Program-made: the position numbers and the translations under genes
The notes under the pieces: model-generated
What the model was told of the DNA's origin: nothing
Seen by the model: only the letters and a program-made list of their open reading frames with translations
Database searches by the model: none
Source of the DNA: Pseudomonadota bacterium
GTDB taxonomy: Bacteria > Pseudomonadota > Alphaproteobacteria > Reyranellales > Reyranellaceae
Assembly (NCBI GenBank): GCA_018240745.1
Contig: JAFEFF010000167.1
Coordinates: forward strand, 1-53,957
Length of the DNA stretch: 53,957 bases
Direction of reading: 5' to 3'
Part shown: positions 28,112-36,384 of the stretch, one piece after another
How the letters are laid out: every line of letters begins with the position of its first letter
Position numbering within the stretch: the stretch's first letter is position 1

Positions 28112-28507
28112 ATGACCATCCGCCGCGTGACGTCGCCCGATGCGCCCGAGCCGCCGCCCGAGCGCTGGTCGAACTGCCTGGTGGTCGACGGCATCGCCTA
28201 CGTCTCGGGCATGGTCGCACGCGGCGCGCCCAACCTCGAGAAGATGGACGAGTACGAGCAGGCCCGGGAGATCTTCCGCAAGATCAAGGCCCTGCTCGAG
28301 GCGGCCGGCGGCAAGATGGCCGACGTGGTGAAGGTCACGATCTTCGTCACCAACATCAAGAACAACACCAAGGTCTGGAAGGCGCGCGCCGAGGTGTTCA
28401 GCGGCAACTTCCCGGCCTCGACGCTGGTGCAGGTCGCGGCGCTGGCGTCGCCGGAGATCCTGGTCGAGATCGAAGCAATCGCGCATCTCGGCAAGGGTCC
28501 GCGTTAG
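28112..28507 (+). CDS. Rid/YjgF/UK114 family protein without the deaminase arginine
   Basis: A 131-residue RidA-fold protein that should form trimers. True RidA enzymes hydrolyse 2-iminoacrylate using an Arg in the motif NxPAR. Here the motif is N99-F-P101-A-S103, so the arginine is replaced by serine, placing it in one of the other Rid subgroups whose reactions are mostly unknown. SD GGGAGGAAG precedes ATG 28112. It is co-directional with the Bug receptor gene, so a role in the breakdown of the imported compound is possible. Confidence 0.9.
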   Translation: MTIRRVTSPDAPEPPPERWSNCLVVDGIAYVSGMVARGAPNLEKMDEYEQAREIFRKIKALLEAAGGKMADVVKVTIFVTNIKNNTKVWKARAEVFSGNFPASTLVQVAALASPEILVEIEAIAHLGKGPR

Positions 28508-28876
28508 CGACTGCACCCTTACCCGTTTCGACCGTTTTCGCCGTTTTTGGTTGGTGTTTCCGCGGGTGATACGCCCAAAACCCGCCGCGACAACGTTTCA
28601 GGGCTGTCGCGCCTTGCGATAAACGGTCGAAAAGCGGAGCAAGAACGGCAGCCTCAATGGCGGCGATGAGCAATGGCCCCGCCTCGCGAGGGCCAAAAAC
28701 CTGGCGATTTTGGTGAGCCAATGCCCAAGCCGGTTTGCGGCTTTTCTCTGCTTCTCATGTTCTTTTGGACCGCGAGCCTCCGGCTCGCCTCATGAAGCAT
28801 GAGCGAGCCGGAGGCTCGCGGTCCGCAAGATCATGACGGCCCAAGGGCGTGGGGCGCTCCCGGCAAAAGACGACTA
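28508..28876. other. Intergenic stretch with no gene
   Basis: 369 bases between the Rid-family gene and the convergent aminotransferase. I see no ORF with coding character; the first half has several TTTT and CGTTTT runs. The only structured part is the long palindrome at 28767-28824. Confidence 0.6.
28767..28824. repeat. GGACCGCG palindromic element (22-bp perfect arms)
   Basis: Arms at 28767-28788 and 28803-28824 are perfectly complementary (start GGACCGCGAGCCTCCGG) around 14 nt that contain CTCATGAAGCATGAG. Each arm also holds its own inner palindrome (GCGAGCC...GGCTCGC). It lies 52 nt past the stop of the convergent aminotransferase and may also end transcription. Related elements are at 36341 and 53772. 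Confidence 0.85.
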
Positions 28877-30277
28877 CTAGGCCGCCTTGACCTCACGCTC
28901 GGCCTTCAGCGCACGCACAGTTTCGCGCAATGCGTGGACGGTCCTCTCGATCTCGGCGCCGCCGTGGGTCGCCGAGACGAAGCCGCCGGGCGCCCCCATC
29001 ACGTCGACGCCGTGGGTCATCAGGCCCATGCGGATCTTGCCGGTGAGCGGCCCCGCGCCGCGCGCGCCCTTGAGCTTGGCGAACGGCACCTCGAGCGGAT
29101 CGAAGGTCGCCGGATCGACCGCGTCGCCGAACGGGTTGGGATAGATCAGGAAGGTCGAGGACTGGCCGTAGATGCCCCACGGCACCGACTCCTTGACCAG
29201 CACCTCGCGCAACGCGGCGCGCAACTCGGCCGCGGTCCTGTTCGCCTTCTCCGCGAGGTCCTCGTCGCGCACCAGGGCGAGCGCCGTCACCGCCGCCGCG
29301 GCCGACAACGGGTTGGCGTTGTAGGTGCCGGGATGCTGGATCCTCTCGATGTTCTTCGCCGCGGTCGCGGCGTGGTCGATGCGGTCGAGGATGTCGCGCT
29401 TGCCCGCCACCGCGCCGCCCGGCAGGCCGCCGGCGACGATCTTGGCCTGGATGCAGAGGTCGGGCGTGATGCCGAACGCCTTCTGCGCGCCGCCCGAGGA
29501 CCAGCGATAGCCGGTGATCACCTCGTCCATCAGCATGACGACGCCCTTCCTGGCCGTCGCCTCGCGCACCGCCCGGATGAAGCCCGGCGGCAAGGGCGCC
29601 TGGCCCCACGACGCACCGGACGGCTCGAACATCACCGCGGCGATGTCGTCGCGTTCCTCGATCAGCTTCACCACCGCGGCAACATCGTCACTCGGCATCA
29701 CGATCGACAGGGCGCTGACATCCTGCGGCACGCCCGGGGTGGTGCCGCCGTCGTAGGTGGCGCCGGCGCCCGCCGTCACGTTGTCGTGCCAGCCATGGAA
29801 GTGGCCGATGAAACGGACGATCTTGTCCTTGCCGGTGTAGGCGCGCGCCAGGCGTATCGCCATGTGCGATGCCTCGGTCCCCGACGCCGTGAAGCGCACC
29901 TTCTCGGCGCACGGCGTCAGCTCGCACACCAGCTCGGCCCAGCGCACCTCGAGCTCGTGGCTCGAGCCGTAATGCGTGCCGAGCTCCATCTGCTTCTTGA
30001 CCGCCTCGACCACGGCGGGATGAGAATGGCCGAGCAGCATGGCGCCGTGGCCGCCGAAGTAGTCGACATATTCATTGCCATCCACGTCCCACTTTCGTGG
30101 ACCCTTGGCGCGGGCGACGTGGATCGAATAGGGATCGAGGTAACGGGCATCGTGCGTGATCCCGCTCGGCAGCACCTTGCGGGCGCGCTCAAACAGCGCA
30201 CCCGAGCCCTGGGTCCTCGCCCTGTAGTCGGTGACAATCGCGGAATTGGTCGCCGGATTGGTTGGGGGGGTGCTCAT
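28877..30277 (-). CDS. Class III aminotransferase, glutamate-1-semialdehyde aminomutase-like
   Basis: A 466-residue PLP enzyme of fold type I, related to HemL. The Schiff-base lysine is K279 in QAKIVAGGLPGG, D251 in MDEVITGYR binds the pyridine nitrogen, and FTASGTEASHMAIRLARAYTG (126-146, shown by position) is the phosphate-binding region. It is longer than HemL (about 430) and lacks the usual heme-gene neighbours, so it is more likely a catabolic transaminase or aminomutase. It is divergent from a serine-glyoxylate-type aminotransferase; both may act on one amino acid pathway. Confidence 0.88.
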   Translation of the reverse strand: MSTPPTNPATNSAIVTDYRARTQGSGALFERARKVLPSGITHDARYLDPYSIHVARAKGPRKWDVDGNEYVDYFGGHGAMLLGHSHPAVVEAVKKQMELGTHYGSSHELEVRWAELVCELTPCAEKVRFTASGTEASHMAIRLARAYTGKDKIVRFIGHFHGWHDNVTAGAGATYDGGTTPGVPQDVSALSIVMPSDDVAAVVKLIEERDDIAAVMFEPSGASWGQAPLPPGFIRAVREATARKGVVMLMDEVITGYRWSSGGAQKAFGITPDLCIQAKIVAGGLPGGAVAGKRDILDRIDHAATAAKNIERIQHPGTYNANPLSAAAAVTALALVRDEDLAEKANRTAAELRAALREVLVKESVPWGIYGQSSTFLIYPNPFGDAVDPATFDPLEVPFAKLKGARGAGPLTGKIRMGLMTHGVDVMGAPGGFVSATHGGAEIERTVHALRETVRALKAEREVKAA

Positions 30278-30387
30278 TTGCCCTCACTCAAGTCACAAAA
30301 GGTAATGTCCAACATCGCAAGCCTCGCTTGCGTCGCCAAGGGCCGGCGGCTAATCACGGCCGGACTTTTCGCACTCCGGAGTTTGTC

Positions 30388-31581
30388 TTGACCGCTCAAG
30401 TGAACACCAAGCCCCGCGGCCGCCAGTTCTTCAACAATCCCGGCCCGACCAACATTCCGGACCGCATCCTGCGGGCAATGGACCGGCCGGTCATGGATTT
30501 CCTCGCACCGGAGTTCCTCGAGATCCATCGTGCCTGCTACGCCGGCATGAAGCGAGTGTTCAAGACCGACCAGGAGGTGTTCTTCCACGCCTCGACCGGC
30601 CACGGCGCGTGGGAAGCGGCGGTCGCCAACCTGTTCTCGCCGGGCGACCTCGTGCTGGTGATCGAGACCGGCTACTTCTCGCTGGGCTTCAAGGAGCTTG
30701 CCGAGACGCTCGGCCTCAAGGTCGAGGTGGTCGGCGCCGACTGGCGCAAGGGGCTGGAGTTCGAGAAGCTCCACGAACGCCTCGCCGCCGACAAGGGCCA
30801 CGAGATCAAGGCCGTGCTCGCCGTGCACAACGAGACCGCGACGGGCATGGTGCTGCCGCTCGCCGAGGTCCGCCGCGCAATGGACCAGACCAAGCATCCG
30901 GCACTCCTGCTCTCCGACACCATCTCCTCGCTCGGCAGCATGGAATACAAGATGGATGCCTGGGGCATCGACGTCACCATCGCCGGCAGCCAGAAGGGCC
31001 TGATGCTGCCGACCGGCATGGCGATCACCGGCGTCAGCAACAAGGCACTCGAGGCCTCGCGCAAGGCCAAGCTGCCCAAGTACTACTTCAACTGGGAGCT
31101 GATGGCGCAGCGCAAGCCGCAGCGCTTCATCGGCACCGTGCCGGTCCACTTCTTCTTCGGCCTCCAGGAATCGATCAGGATGATCGAGGAGGAGACGCTG
31201 GAAGGCGTGTTCGCCCGCCATGCCCGCCTCGCCGAGGCGACCCGCGCCGCGGTGCGCGCATGGAGTGGTTCGAAGGGCAACGGCCCGACGCTCTACGGCC
31301 AGACCGAGGACCGTCTCTCCAACTCGGTGACCACGGTGATGATGCCCGAGGGCCACACCTCCGACGCCATGCGCAAGGTGGCGCTCGAGCGCTTCAACCT
31401 GTCGCTCGGCGGCGGCCTCGGCCCGCTGATGGGCAAGGTGTTCCGTATCGGCCATCTCGGCGACCTCAACGAGCCGATGCTGCTCGGCTGCCTCGCCACC
31501 ACCGAGCTCGCGATGAAGACCGTGGGCGTCCCGTTCGCCGCGGGCGGCGTCGACGCAGCGATCGAGTCGCTCGCCAGCTAA
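30388..31581 (+). CDS. Serine-glyoxylate / alanine-glyoxylate aminotransferase-like (class V)
   Basis: A 397-residue class V PLP aminotransferase of the AGXT/SgaA type, moving an amino group from serine or alanine to glyoxylate. The PLP lysine is K203 in GSQKGLMLPTG, and D177 in LLLSDTISSLGS binds the cofactor ring; NNPGPTNIPDRI opens the fold. The start is TTG 30388: GGAG at 30378-30381 sits 6 nt upstream, and the alternative GTG 30400 has no such site. In methylotroph-like or C2 metabolism the enzyme feeds the serine cycle, but no other serine-cycle gene is seen here. Confidence 0.9.
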   Translation: MTAQVNTKPRGRQFFNNPGPTNIPDRILRAMDRPVMDFLAPEFLEIHRACYAGMKRVFKTDQEVFFHASTGHGAWEAAVANLFSPGDLVLVIETGYFSLGFKELAETLGLKVEVVGADWRKGLEFEKLHERLAADKGHEIKAVLAVHNETATGMVLPLAEVRRAMDQTKHPALLLSDTISSLGSMEYKMDAWGIDVTIAGSQKGLMLPTGMAITGVSNKALEASRKAKLPKYYFNWELMAQRKPQRFIGTVPVHFFFGLQESIRMIEEETLEGVFARHARLAEATRAAVRAWSGSKGNGPTLYGQTEDRLSNSVTTVMMPEGHTSDAMRKVALERFNLSLGGGLGPLMGKVFRIGHLGDLNEPMLLGCLATTELAMKTVGVPFAAGGVDAAIESLAS

Positions 31582-31661
31582 CCCTGCATGTAACGAACCG
31601 GATTGTCCGCATCGCTCGACCGGATGCGGGCAATCTCGGCGACCAGCTCCGACAGGACCTT

Positions 31662-32417
31662 TCAGAACGCCGGCTGCTTGTTGGCGAGCGTCAACAGCAG
31701 CCGCTCGGGCTTGATGGCGGAGAGCTTCGTGCCGCGCTGCACCGTCGGCGTCACCTCGAGGCCGGTCACGGCGTCGAACACCGCAGTGTCGGGGTTGAAG
31801 GCGTAGAGCTGGCCCTCGACGAGATTGAACCACCAGGCGTGCAGCACCAGCTTGCCGGCGGCGACGCGCTCGGCGATCCAGGGAAAGGTCATCAGGTTGG
31901 CGACGCTGTTGACCGCCGAGGCCTGCTCGACCGCGCGCACGATCTCGTCGCGCGGCCGGCCGGCGAGATCGTGCACGGCGACGTCCCGCACGGTGCGCGC
32001 GATCGCCGTCCAGGTCGAAAGGTAATCGTAGCTCGCCGCAGCGCTGGTCGCGCCGTCGACCAGGGCGGCGATGCCGCCGCACAGCGCATGGCCGAGGATC
32101 ACCACATGCTCGACGTCGAGGCCGCGCACGGCGTACTCGATCGCGGCCGAGGTGCCATGCTGCGCCTGGTCGGGCGGGATCTGCGCCGGCGGCACCATCG
32201 CGGCGATATTGCGCACGGTGAAGATGTCGCCGGGCCGGGTTTGCGTCAGGATGCCGGGATCGACGCGCGCGTCGGCGCAGCCGATGATGAGGATCTTGGG
32301 CGACTGGCCCTCCGTCGCGAGCTTCTCGAACAGGTCGAGATGTTCGCGGTAGTAGCCCAGGCGGAAGTCCGAAAAGCCTTTGAGGAGCCGATCCAATGCC
32401 ATGGTGCGATCTGACAT
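31662..32417 (-). CDS. Beta-class carbonic anhydrase
   Basis: A 251-residue zinc enzyme interconverting CO2 and bicarbonate. Zinc ligands C47 (in GCADAR), H110 and C113 (in GHALCGG) and the catalytic D49-R51 dyad are intact. The start is either ATG 32417 (used here) or ATG 32402, five residues shorter; neither has a good ribosome-binding site. With ATG 32417 the start codon overlaps that of the divergent crotonase gene within the tetranucleotide CATG at 32415-32418. Confidence 0.93.
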   Translation of the reverse strand: MSDRTMALDRLLKGFSDFRLGYYREHLDLFEKLATEGQSPKILIIGCADARVDPGILTQTRPGDIFTVRNIAAMVPPAQIPPDQAQHGTSAAIEYAVRGLDVEHVVILGHALCGGIAALVDGATSAAASYDYLSTWTAIARTVRDVAVHDLAGRPRDEIVRAVEQASAVNSVANLMTFPWIAERVAAGKLVLHAWWFNLVEGQLYAFNPDTAVFDAVTGLEVTPTVQRGTKLSAIKPERLLLTLANKQPAF

Positions 32418-33195
32418 GACCGAAGAATTGCTTTACGACAAGCGCGGCGATGTCGCTTGGGTGACCTTCAACCGCCCGCAGGCCCGCAATGCCCTGACTT
32501 TCGCCATGTACCGGGGCCTGGCCGAAATCTGTGGACGGATCGAAAAGACCGGCGAGGCCAGGGTCGTGGTGATCACCGGGGCGGGCGACAAGGCCTTCGC
32601 CGCCGGCACCGACATCGCCCAGTTCCGCGACTTCAGGTCGGGCGAGGATGGCATCGGCTACGAGCGCAAGCTGGACGCGACGCTGGAGATCATCGAGCGC
32701 TGTGCGGTTCCGACCATCGCCGCGGTGTCGGGCTTCTGCACCGGCGGCGCCATCGCCATCGCCGGCGCCTGCGACTTCAGGATCGCCGCCGCCAATGCGC
32801 AGTTCGGCGTGCCGATCGCCCGTACGCTCGGCAACTGCCTGTCGATGGCGAACTATGCGCGGCTCACGTCACTGGTCGGGCCGCAGACGGTGAAGGAGAT
32901 GCTGCTGCTCGCGAGGATGGTCGATGCCGAGACGGCGCTGCAGGCCGGTCTGGTGATGGAGGTGCTGCCCGACACCGCCGCGCTGCACGCGCGGGCGCAG
33001 CAGCTTGCCGAGACGCTGGCCGGCCACGCGCCGATCACGATGCAGGTCACCAAGGAGGCGATGCGCCGGCTGCAGGCGAGGATCGCCGACGAGAACATCG
33101 ACGACCTGATCCGCCGGACCTACGGCAGCGCCGATTTCCGCGAAGGCATGAACGCCTTCCTGGAGAAGCGCCCGCCGAAGTGGACCGGGCGCTAG
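32416..33195 (+). CDS. Enoyl-CoA hydratase/isomerase (crotonase) family protein
   Basis: A 259-residue crotonase-fold protein, likely trimer or hexamer. The oxyanion-hole segments are present (AFAAGTDIAQF and SGFCTGGAIAIAGACDF). The two Glu residues of classical hydratases are not at their usual positions (FGVPIARTLGNCLSM in place of the PE...G motif; no Glu in the second loop), so hydratase activity is doubtful; an isomerase, thioesterase or lyase role is possible. Start ATG 32416 is chosen because homologues begin just before the LLYDKRGDVAWVTFNRP segment. It has no obvious ribosome-binding site and its start overlaps that of the divergent carbonic anhydrase. Confidence 0.88.
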   Translation: MTEELLYDKRGDVAWVTFNRPQARNALTFAMYRGLAEICGRIEKTGEARVVVITGAGDKAFAAGTDIAQFRDFRSGEDGIGYERKLDATLEIIERCAVPTIAAVSGFCTGGAIAIAGACDFRIAAANAQFGVPIARTLGNCLSMANYARLTSLVGPQTVKEMLLLARMVDAETALQAGLVMEVLPDTAALHARAQQLAETLAGHAPITMQVTKEAMRRLQARIADENIDDLIRRTYGSADFREGMNAFLEKRPPKWTGR

Positions 33196-33369
33196 CTCTG
33201 GAAGATCGATCTCCATTGGTGCCGGCGTCGAAGGCCGCCCTCCGATCTTTCCCTGAGCATTCTCGTGGGAGGTTGCCCGTTCGCCCGGATCGAGCGATGA
33301 TCGAGACGGGGAAGGGAAGCGACCGGAACCCGGCAATGAGCCGGGATTGGTCGTGTTGGGGAAACCAGG

Positions 33370-34896
33370 ATGGTCAGCTGGACGGGCGAGGACGCGCCGG
33401 CCTCGAGGCGCGAACGCGAGGCGATTCCCGAGCGCTCTTCCCCATTGGAAACAGGGGCGCCCCCTCCCGGCAGTTCCCGAGCGCGCAGTGTCGCTCCGAC
33501 CGAAGGGCGCGACTTCGAACGCCCGGGTACTCTGCACGCCATCAAGGAGAGTGGCTGGTGTCGATGGATGCTGTTTGTCCTCTTGTTGATCGCGAGCGGT
33601 TGGGGACCGATCGAGACATCGCTTCACAAGGCCGGGCATTTTGCGGAGGTGAGCACGTCGGACTGGGAGCCGACGAATGTCTGGCTGAAGAGCAGCGAGT
33701 GCGCCCAGCGACAGGGCGCTTGGCTCGCTCTTTGCCGCGATGACGGCAAATTGGTTGCGATCACGGAATTGGCCCTTGGCGATGACTTGGGTCACGCCCT
33801 TCTGCTGGACTTGTGGGCGATCGCGAGCGACAGGGCGGCTTCGCTCGTCGATGTCGCCCGTTTGAACATCGGCCTGAACATCCTTGGCTTTGTCGTCCTG
33901 GCAAGCTTCCTGTTCGCCACCGGCTCGTACATTGCAGCGATCGCGTTCACCATTCTCGGTCCGACCATCTACTTCGGATGGATCGGTGTCTCGCCGCATT
34001 GGAGCTTCATCGGCATGACCAGCGTGGCGGCCGTTCTTCCGATGGCGATCGCGGGGAAGGAATACCGCTTCCTGTCACGGAAGCTCGGCATTGCGTATGT
34101 CGCCCTCGGCCTCTTCGGACTTTCGATCGCGGTGCTCGTTCGAGAGGCGGTTGGATTGATGGGTATCGTGACGGCCCTCGGCACCATCATCCTCGTCGTC
34201 ACTCGCCGCCAATGCAAACGGCGCCAATATCGCCGTCTGCTCGTTGTCGGCCTCTTGGCTCTCCTGACGTCCGCTGCCCCGCGACTTGCTCCTGCGGTTC
34301 GGGACGTTTTCTTCACCGTTCAGCCGTCGGGACGCGTCGGCAGGCACGGTTTCTCGGACATTCTCTATATGGGCCTGGGAGCCGTTCCGAATTCATTGGG
34401 GATTTCGTACGCCGACGACATCGCAAGAAAAGCCGCCGAGCGGATCGATCCCAAGGTCGTCTACTGCTCCTGGAAATACTTCAAGATCATGTGGCGACTC
34501 TACTTCGACAAGGTCTCGAGCCAACCCGCCGAGGTCACGCGCATCTACATTGAAAAGGCCAGGCGTATTCTTGCCGACCGGATCCTGGACTCGGCGCCGC
34601 CATTGGCCGTCGTCCTGCTGTTGGCGCTTGCTCTCGTCCTTGGGGCGACCGCCTTTGGACTGTGGTCCCGAATTGGCTATTCCCAGGGCCTTCTGCTGGG
34701 AGGTGCCGCCCTCGTCATTATTTGCCTCTTTGTCGTTCAAGCCATTCTCGCTACGCCGGACCGCCTCTATTCGATGCCGATGGGACCCGCCCTGCTGATG
34801 CTGGCGGGTGTGTCGGCGGAATTCGTTGGTCGATCGGCATTGCTCCTCCGAGTGGCGGAAGTCCGGCGATCGTCGCCTGATGACTTGGCCGACTAG
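33370..34896 (+). CDS. Unrecognised polytopic membrane protein
   Basis: A protein of up to 508 residues that I cannot assign to a family. About nine or ten hydrophobic segments start at residue 67 (MLFVLLLIASGWG) and continue to the end, with a soluble section of about 75 residues around positions 325-400 (SDILYMGLGAVPNSLG to VTRIYIEKARRIL). The first 66 residues are Arg/Glu-rich and may not be translated: ATG 33568 is an alternative start just before the first helix. Base and codon use look less GC-biased than in neighbours, hinting at transfer. Its TAG stop overlaps that of the convergent decarboxylase in CTAG (34893-34896). Layout resembles membrane glycosyltransferase or polymerase proteins, without a motif to prove it. 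Confidence 0.65.
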   Translation: MVSWTGEDAPASRREREAIPERSSPLETGAPPPGSSRARSVAPTEGRDFERPGTLHAIKESGWCRWMLFVLLLIASGWGPIETSLHKAGHFAEVSTSDWEPTNVWLKSSECAQRQGAWLALCRDDGKLVAITELALGDDLGHALLLDLWAIASDRAASLVDVARLNIGLNILGFVVLASFLFATGSYIAAIAFTILGPTIYFGWIGVSPHWSFIGMTSVAAVLPMAIAGKEYRFLSRKLGIAYVALGLFGLSIAVLVREAVGLMGIVTALGTIILVVTRRQCKRRQYRRLLVVGLLALLTSAAPRLAPAVRDVFFTVQPSGRVGRHGFSDILYMGLGAVPNSLGISYADDIARKAAERIDPKVVYCSWKYFKIMWRLYFDKVSSQPAEVTRIYIEKARRILADRILDSAPPLAVVLLLALALVLGATAFGLWSRIGYSQGLLLGGAALVIICLFVVQAILATPDRLYSMPMGPALLMLAGVSAEFVGRSALLLRVAEVRRSSPDDLAD

Positions 34897-36272
34897 CATG
34901 CCAGGGCGCGTCGCACGCTGGCGATGGTGCGGTCGATGTCGTCGTCGGAGGTCTGCCAGTTGCAGACGGAGATGCGCATCGCCCGCTGGCCGCACCACGT
35001 GACGCCGCCGAACCACGCCACGCCGTCGGCCTGGATGCGATGGATCACCTGGTCAGTGAAGCGGTCGTGATTGCCGTCGGGATCGAGGAATCGCACCAGG
35101 CCCTGATTGATGACCGGTGCGGCCAGGACCTCGGCGCCATCGAGCCTGCCGATCTCGCGCACCAGGCGCTCGGCGTGCCTGCAGCAGCGATCGACCAGGC
35201 CGCCGATACCGGAACGGCCGAGCGCACGCACCGCGGCATAGAACGGAAACCCGCGGCCGCGACGCGACCATTCGGGGTTCCAGTCCTTCTGGTTGCGCAA
35301 CTCCACGGTGGGCACGGAGTAGCTGGTGTCCTGCGCGAACGACGCACGGTGCGCCGCGGCGTCTCGTACGAACACCAGGCCCGAGTCGAACGGCAGGTTC
35401 AGCCACTTGTGGCCGTCGGTCGCCCAGGAATCGGCGAGCTCGGCGCCGGCCAGCAGATGACGGTGTCGCTCGCTCACGGCCGCCCACAAGCCGAAGGCGC
35501 CGTCGACGTGCACCCAGGCCCTGGCGGCGTGCGCGAGGCGACAGGCCGGCTCGAAGGGATCGAACACGCCGGTGTTGAGGTCGCCCGCCTGCAGGCACAC
35601 GACGGTGGGGGCACCCTCGCCGTCGCGCAGCGCCCGCTCGAGCGCATGGATCGACATTCGCCCCGAATTGTCGGCCTGCACGTAGACAACGGCGTCGGTG
35701 CCGACGCCGAGCAGCCGCGCCGCGCGCAGGATCGATTCGTGGCGGTTCTGCGTGGTCAGGATGCGCAATGGCGGCGCACCCGACAGGCCCCTGGCCTCGA
35801 CGTCCCAGCCACGGTCGCGCAGCAACTTGTGGCGCGCCGAGGCGAGCGCCGTGGTGTGCGCCATCTGGCAGCCGGTCACGAAGGCGAACGACGCCGACTT
35901 CGGCAGGCCAAACATCTCCCTGGCCCATTCGCCGCACACCTGCTCGACCACCGCCTCGGCCGGCGCGGTGAGGTTCGACGCGGCGTTCTGGTCCCACGCC
36001 GAGGTCAGCCAGTCGGCGGCCAGGGCGACCGGCAAGGTGCCGCCGATCACCCAGCCGAAGAAGCGGCCGCTGCCCGAGCCCATCAGGCCGCCCTCGGCGT
36101 CGCGCACCAGCTCGTCGATGACGATCTCGTCGGCGAGGCCGGTCTCGGGGAGCGGTTTGCCGAGCCGATGCTGCAGCTCGCCGATGGTCGCCGTCGGGGC
36201 GATCGGCCGTGTCGGCAGGGCCCGGAGAAAGGTGACGGCATGCGACGCCGCGCGATCGAGGACGTTGGTCAT
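34893..36272 (-). CDS. Group II PLP-dependent decarboxylase (aromatic amino acid/DDC family)
   Basis: A 459-residue PLP decarboxylase of the DDC/GAD group that releases CO2 from an amino acid. The PLP lysine is K289 in ATDGHKWLN and D257 in VHVDGAFGLW binds the pyridine nitrogen. The N-terminal GRFFGWVIGGTLPVALAADWL segment is typical of bacterial members annotated as aromatic-L-amino-acid or aspartate aminotransferase-like decarboxylases. Substrate is open. Its stop overlaps that of the convergent membrane protein. Upstream, between it and the next gene, lies a perfect 20-bp-stem palindrome. Confidence 0.9.
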   Translation of the reverse strand: MTNVLDRAASHAVTFLRALPTRPIAPTATIGELQHRLGKPLPETGLADEIVIDELVRDAEGGLMGSGSGRFFGWVIGGTLPVALAADWLTSAWDQNAASNLTAPAEAVVEQVCGEWAREMFGLPKSASFAFVTGCQMAHTTALASARHKLLRDRGWDVEARGLSGAPPLRILTTQNRHESILRAARLLGVGTDAVVYVQADNSGRMSIHALERALRDGEGAPTVVCLQAGDLNTGVFDPFEPACRLAHAARAWVHVDGAFGLWAAVSERHRHLLAGAELADSWATDGHKWLNLPFDSGLVFVRDAAAHRASFAQDTSYSVPTVELRNQKDWNPEWSRRGRGFPFYAAVRALGRSGIGGLVDRCCRHAERLVREIGRLDGAEVLAAPVINQGLVRFLDPDGNHDRFTDQVIHRIQADGVAWFGGVTWCGQRAMRISVCNWQTSDDDIDRTIASVRRALAC

Positions 36273-36340
36273 GACGAAGCAATGCAGCCGATGACCGATC
36301 GGTTGTTACGGCCGCGGCCGAATAGTCAGGTGTTGTCAGA

Positions 36341-36383
36341 GTCTTGCCGGACCGCGGGCGGGACGCCCGCGGTCCGGCAAGAC
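36341..36383. repeat. GGACCGCG palindromic element (20-bp perfect stem, 3-nt loop)
   Basis: GTCTTGCCGGACCGCGGGCG (36341-36360) is followed by GGA and its exact reverse complement (36364-36383). It begins one base after the stop of the hydratase-like gene on the minus strand and could act as its terminator. The GGACCGCG core is shared with 28767-28824 and 53772-53904. Confidence 0.9.
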
Positions 36384-36384
36384 A

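Noticed and set aside
28508..28766. Possible small RNA or short gene in the longest spacer
   Set aside because: No start with ribosome-binding site, no conserved-looking frame and no promoter-terminator pair that I could identify.
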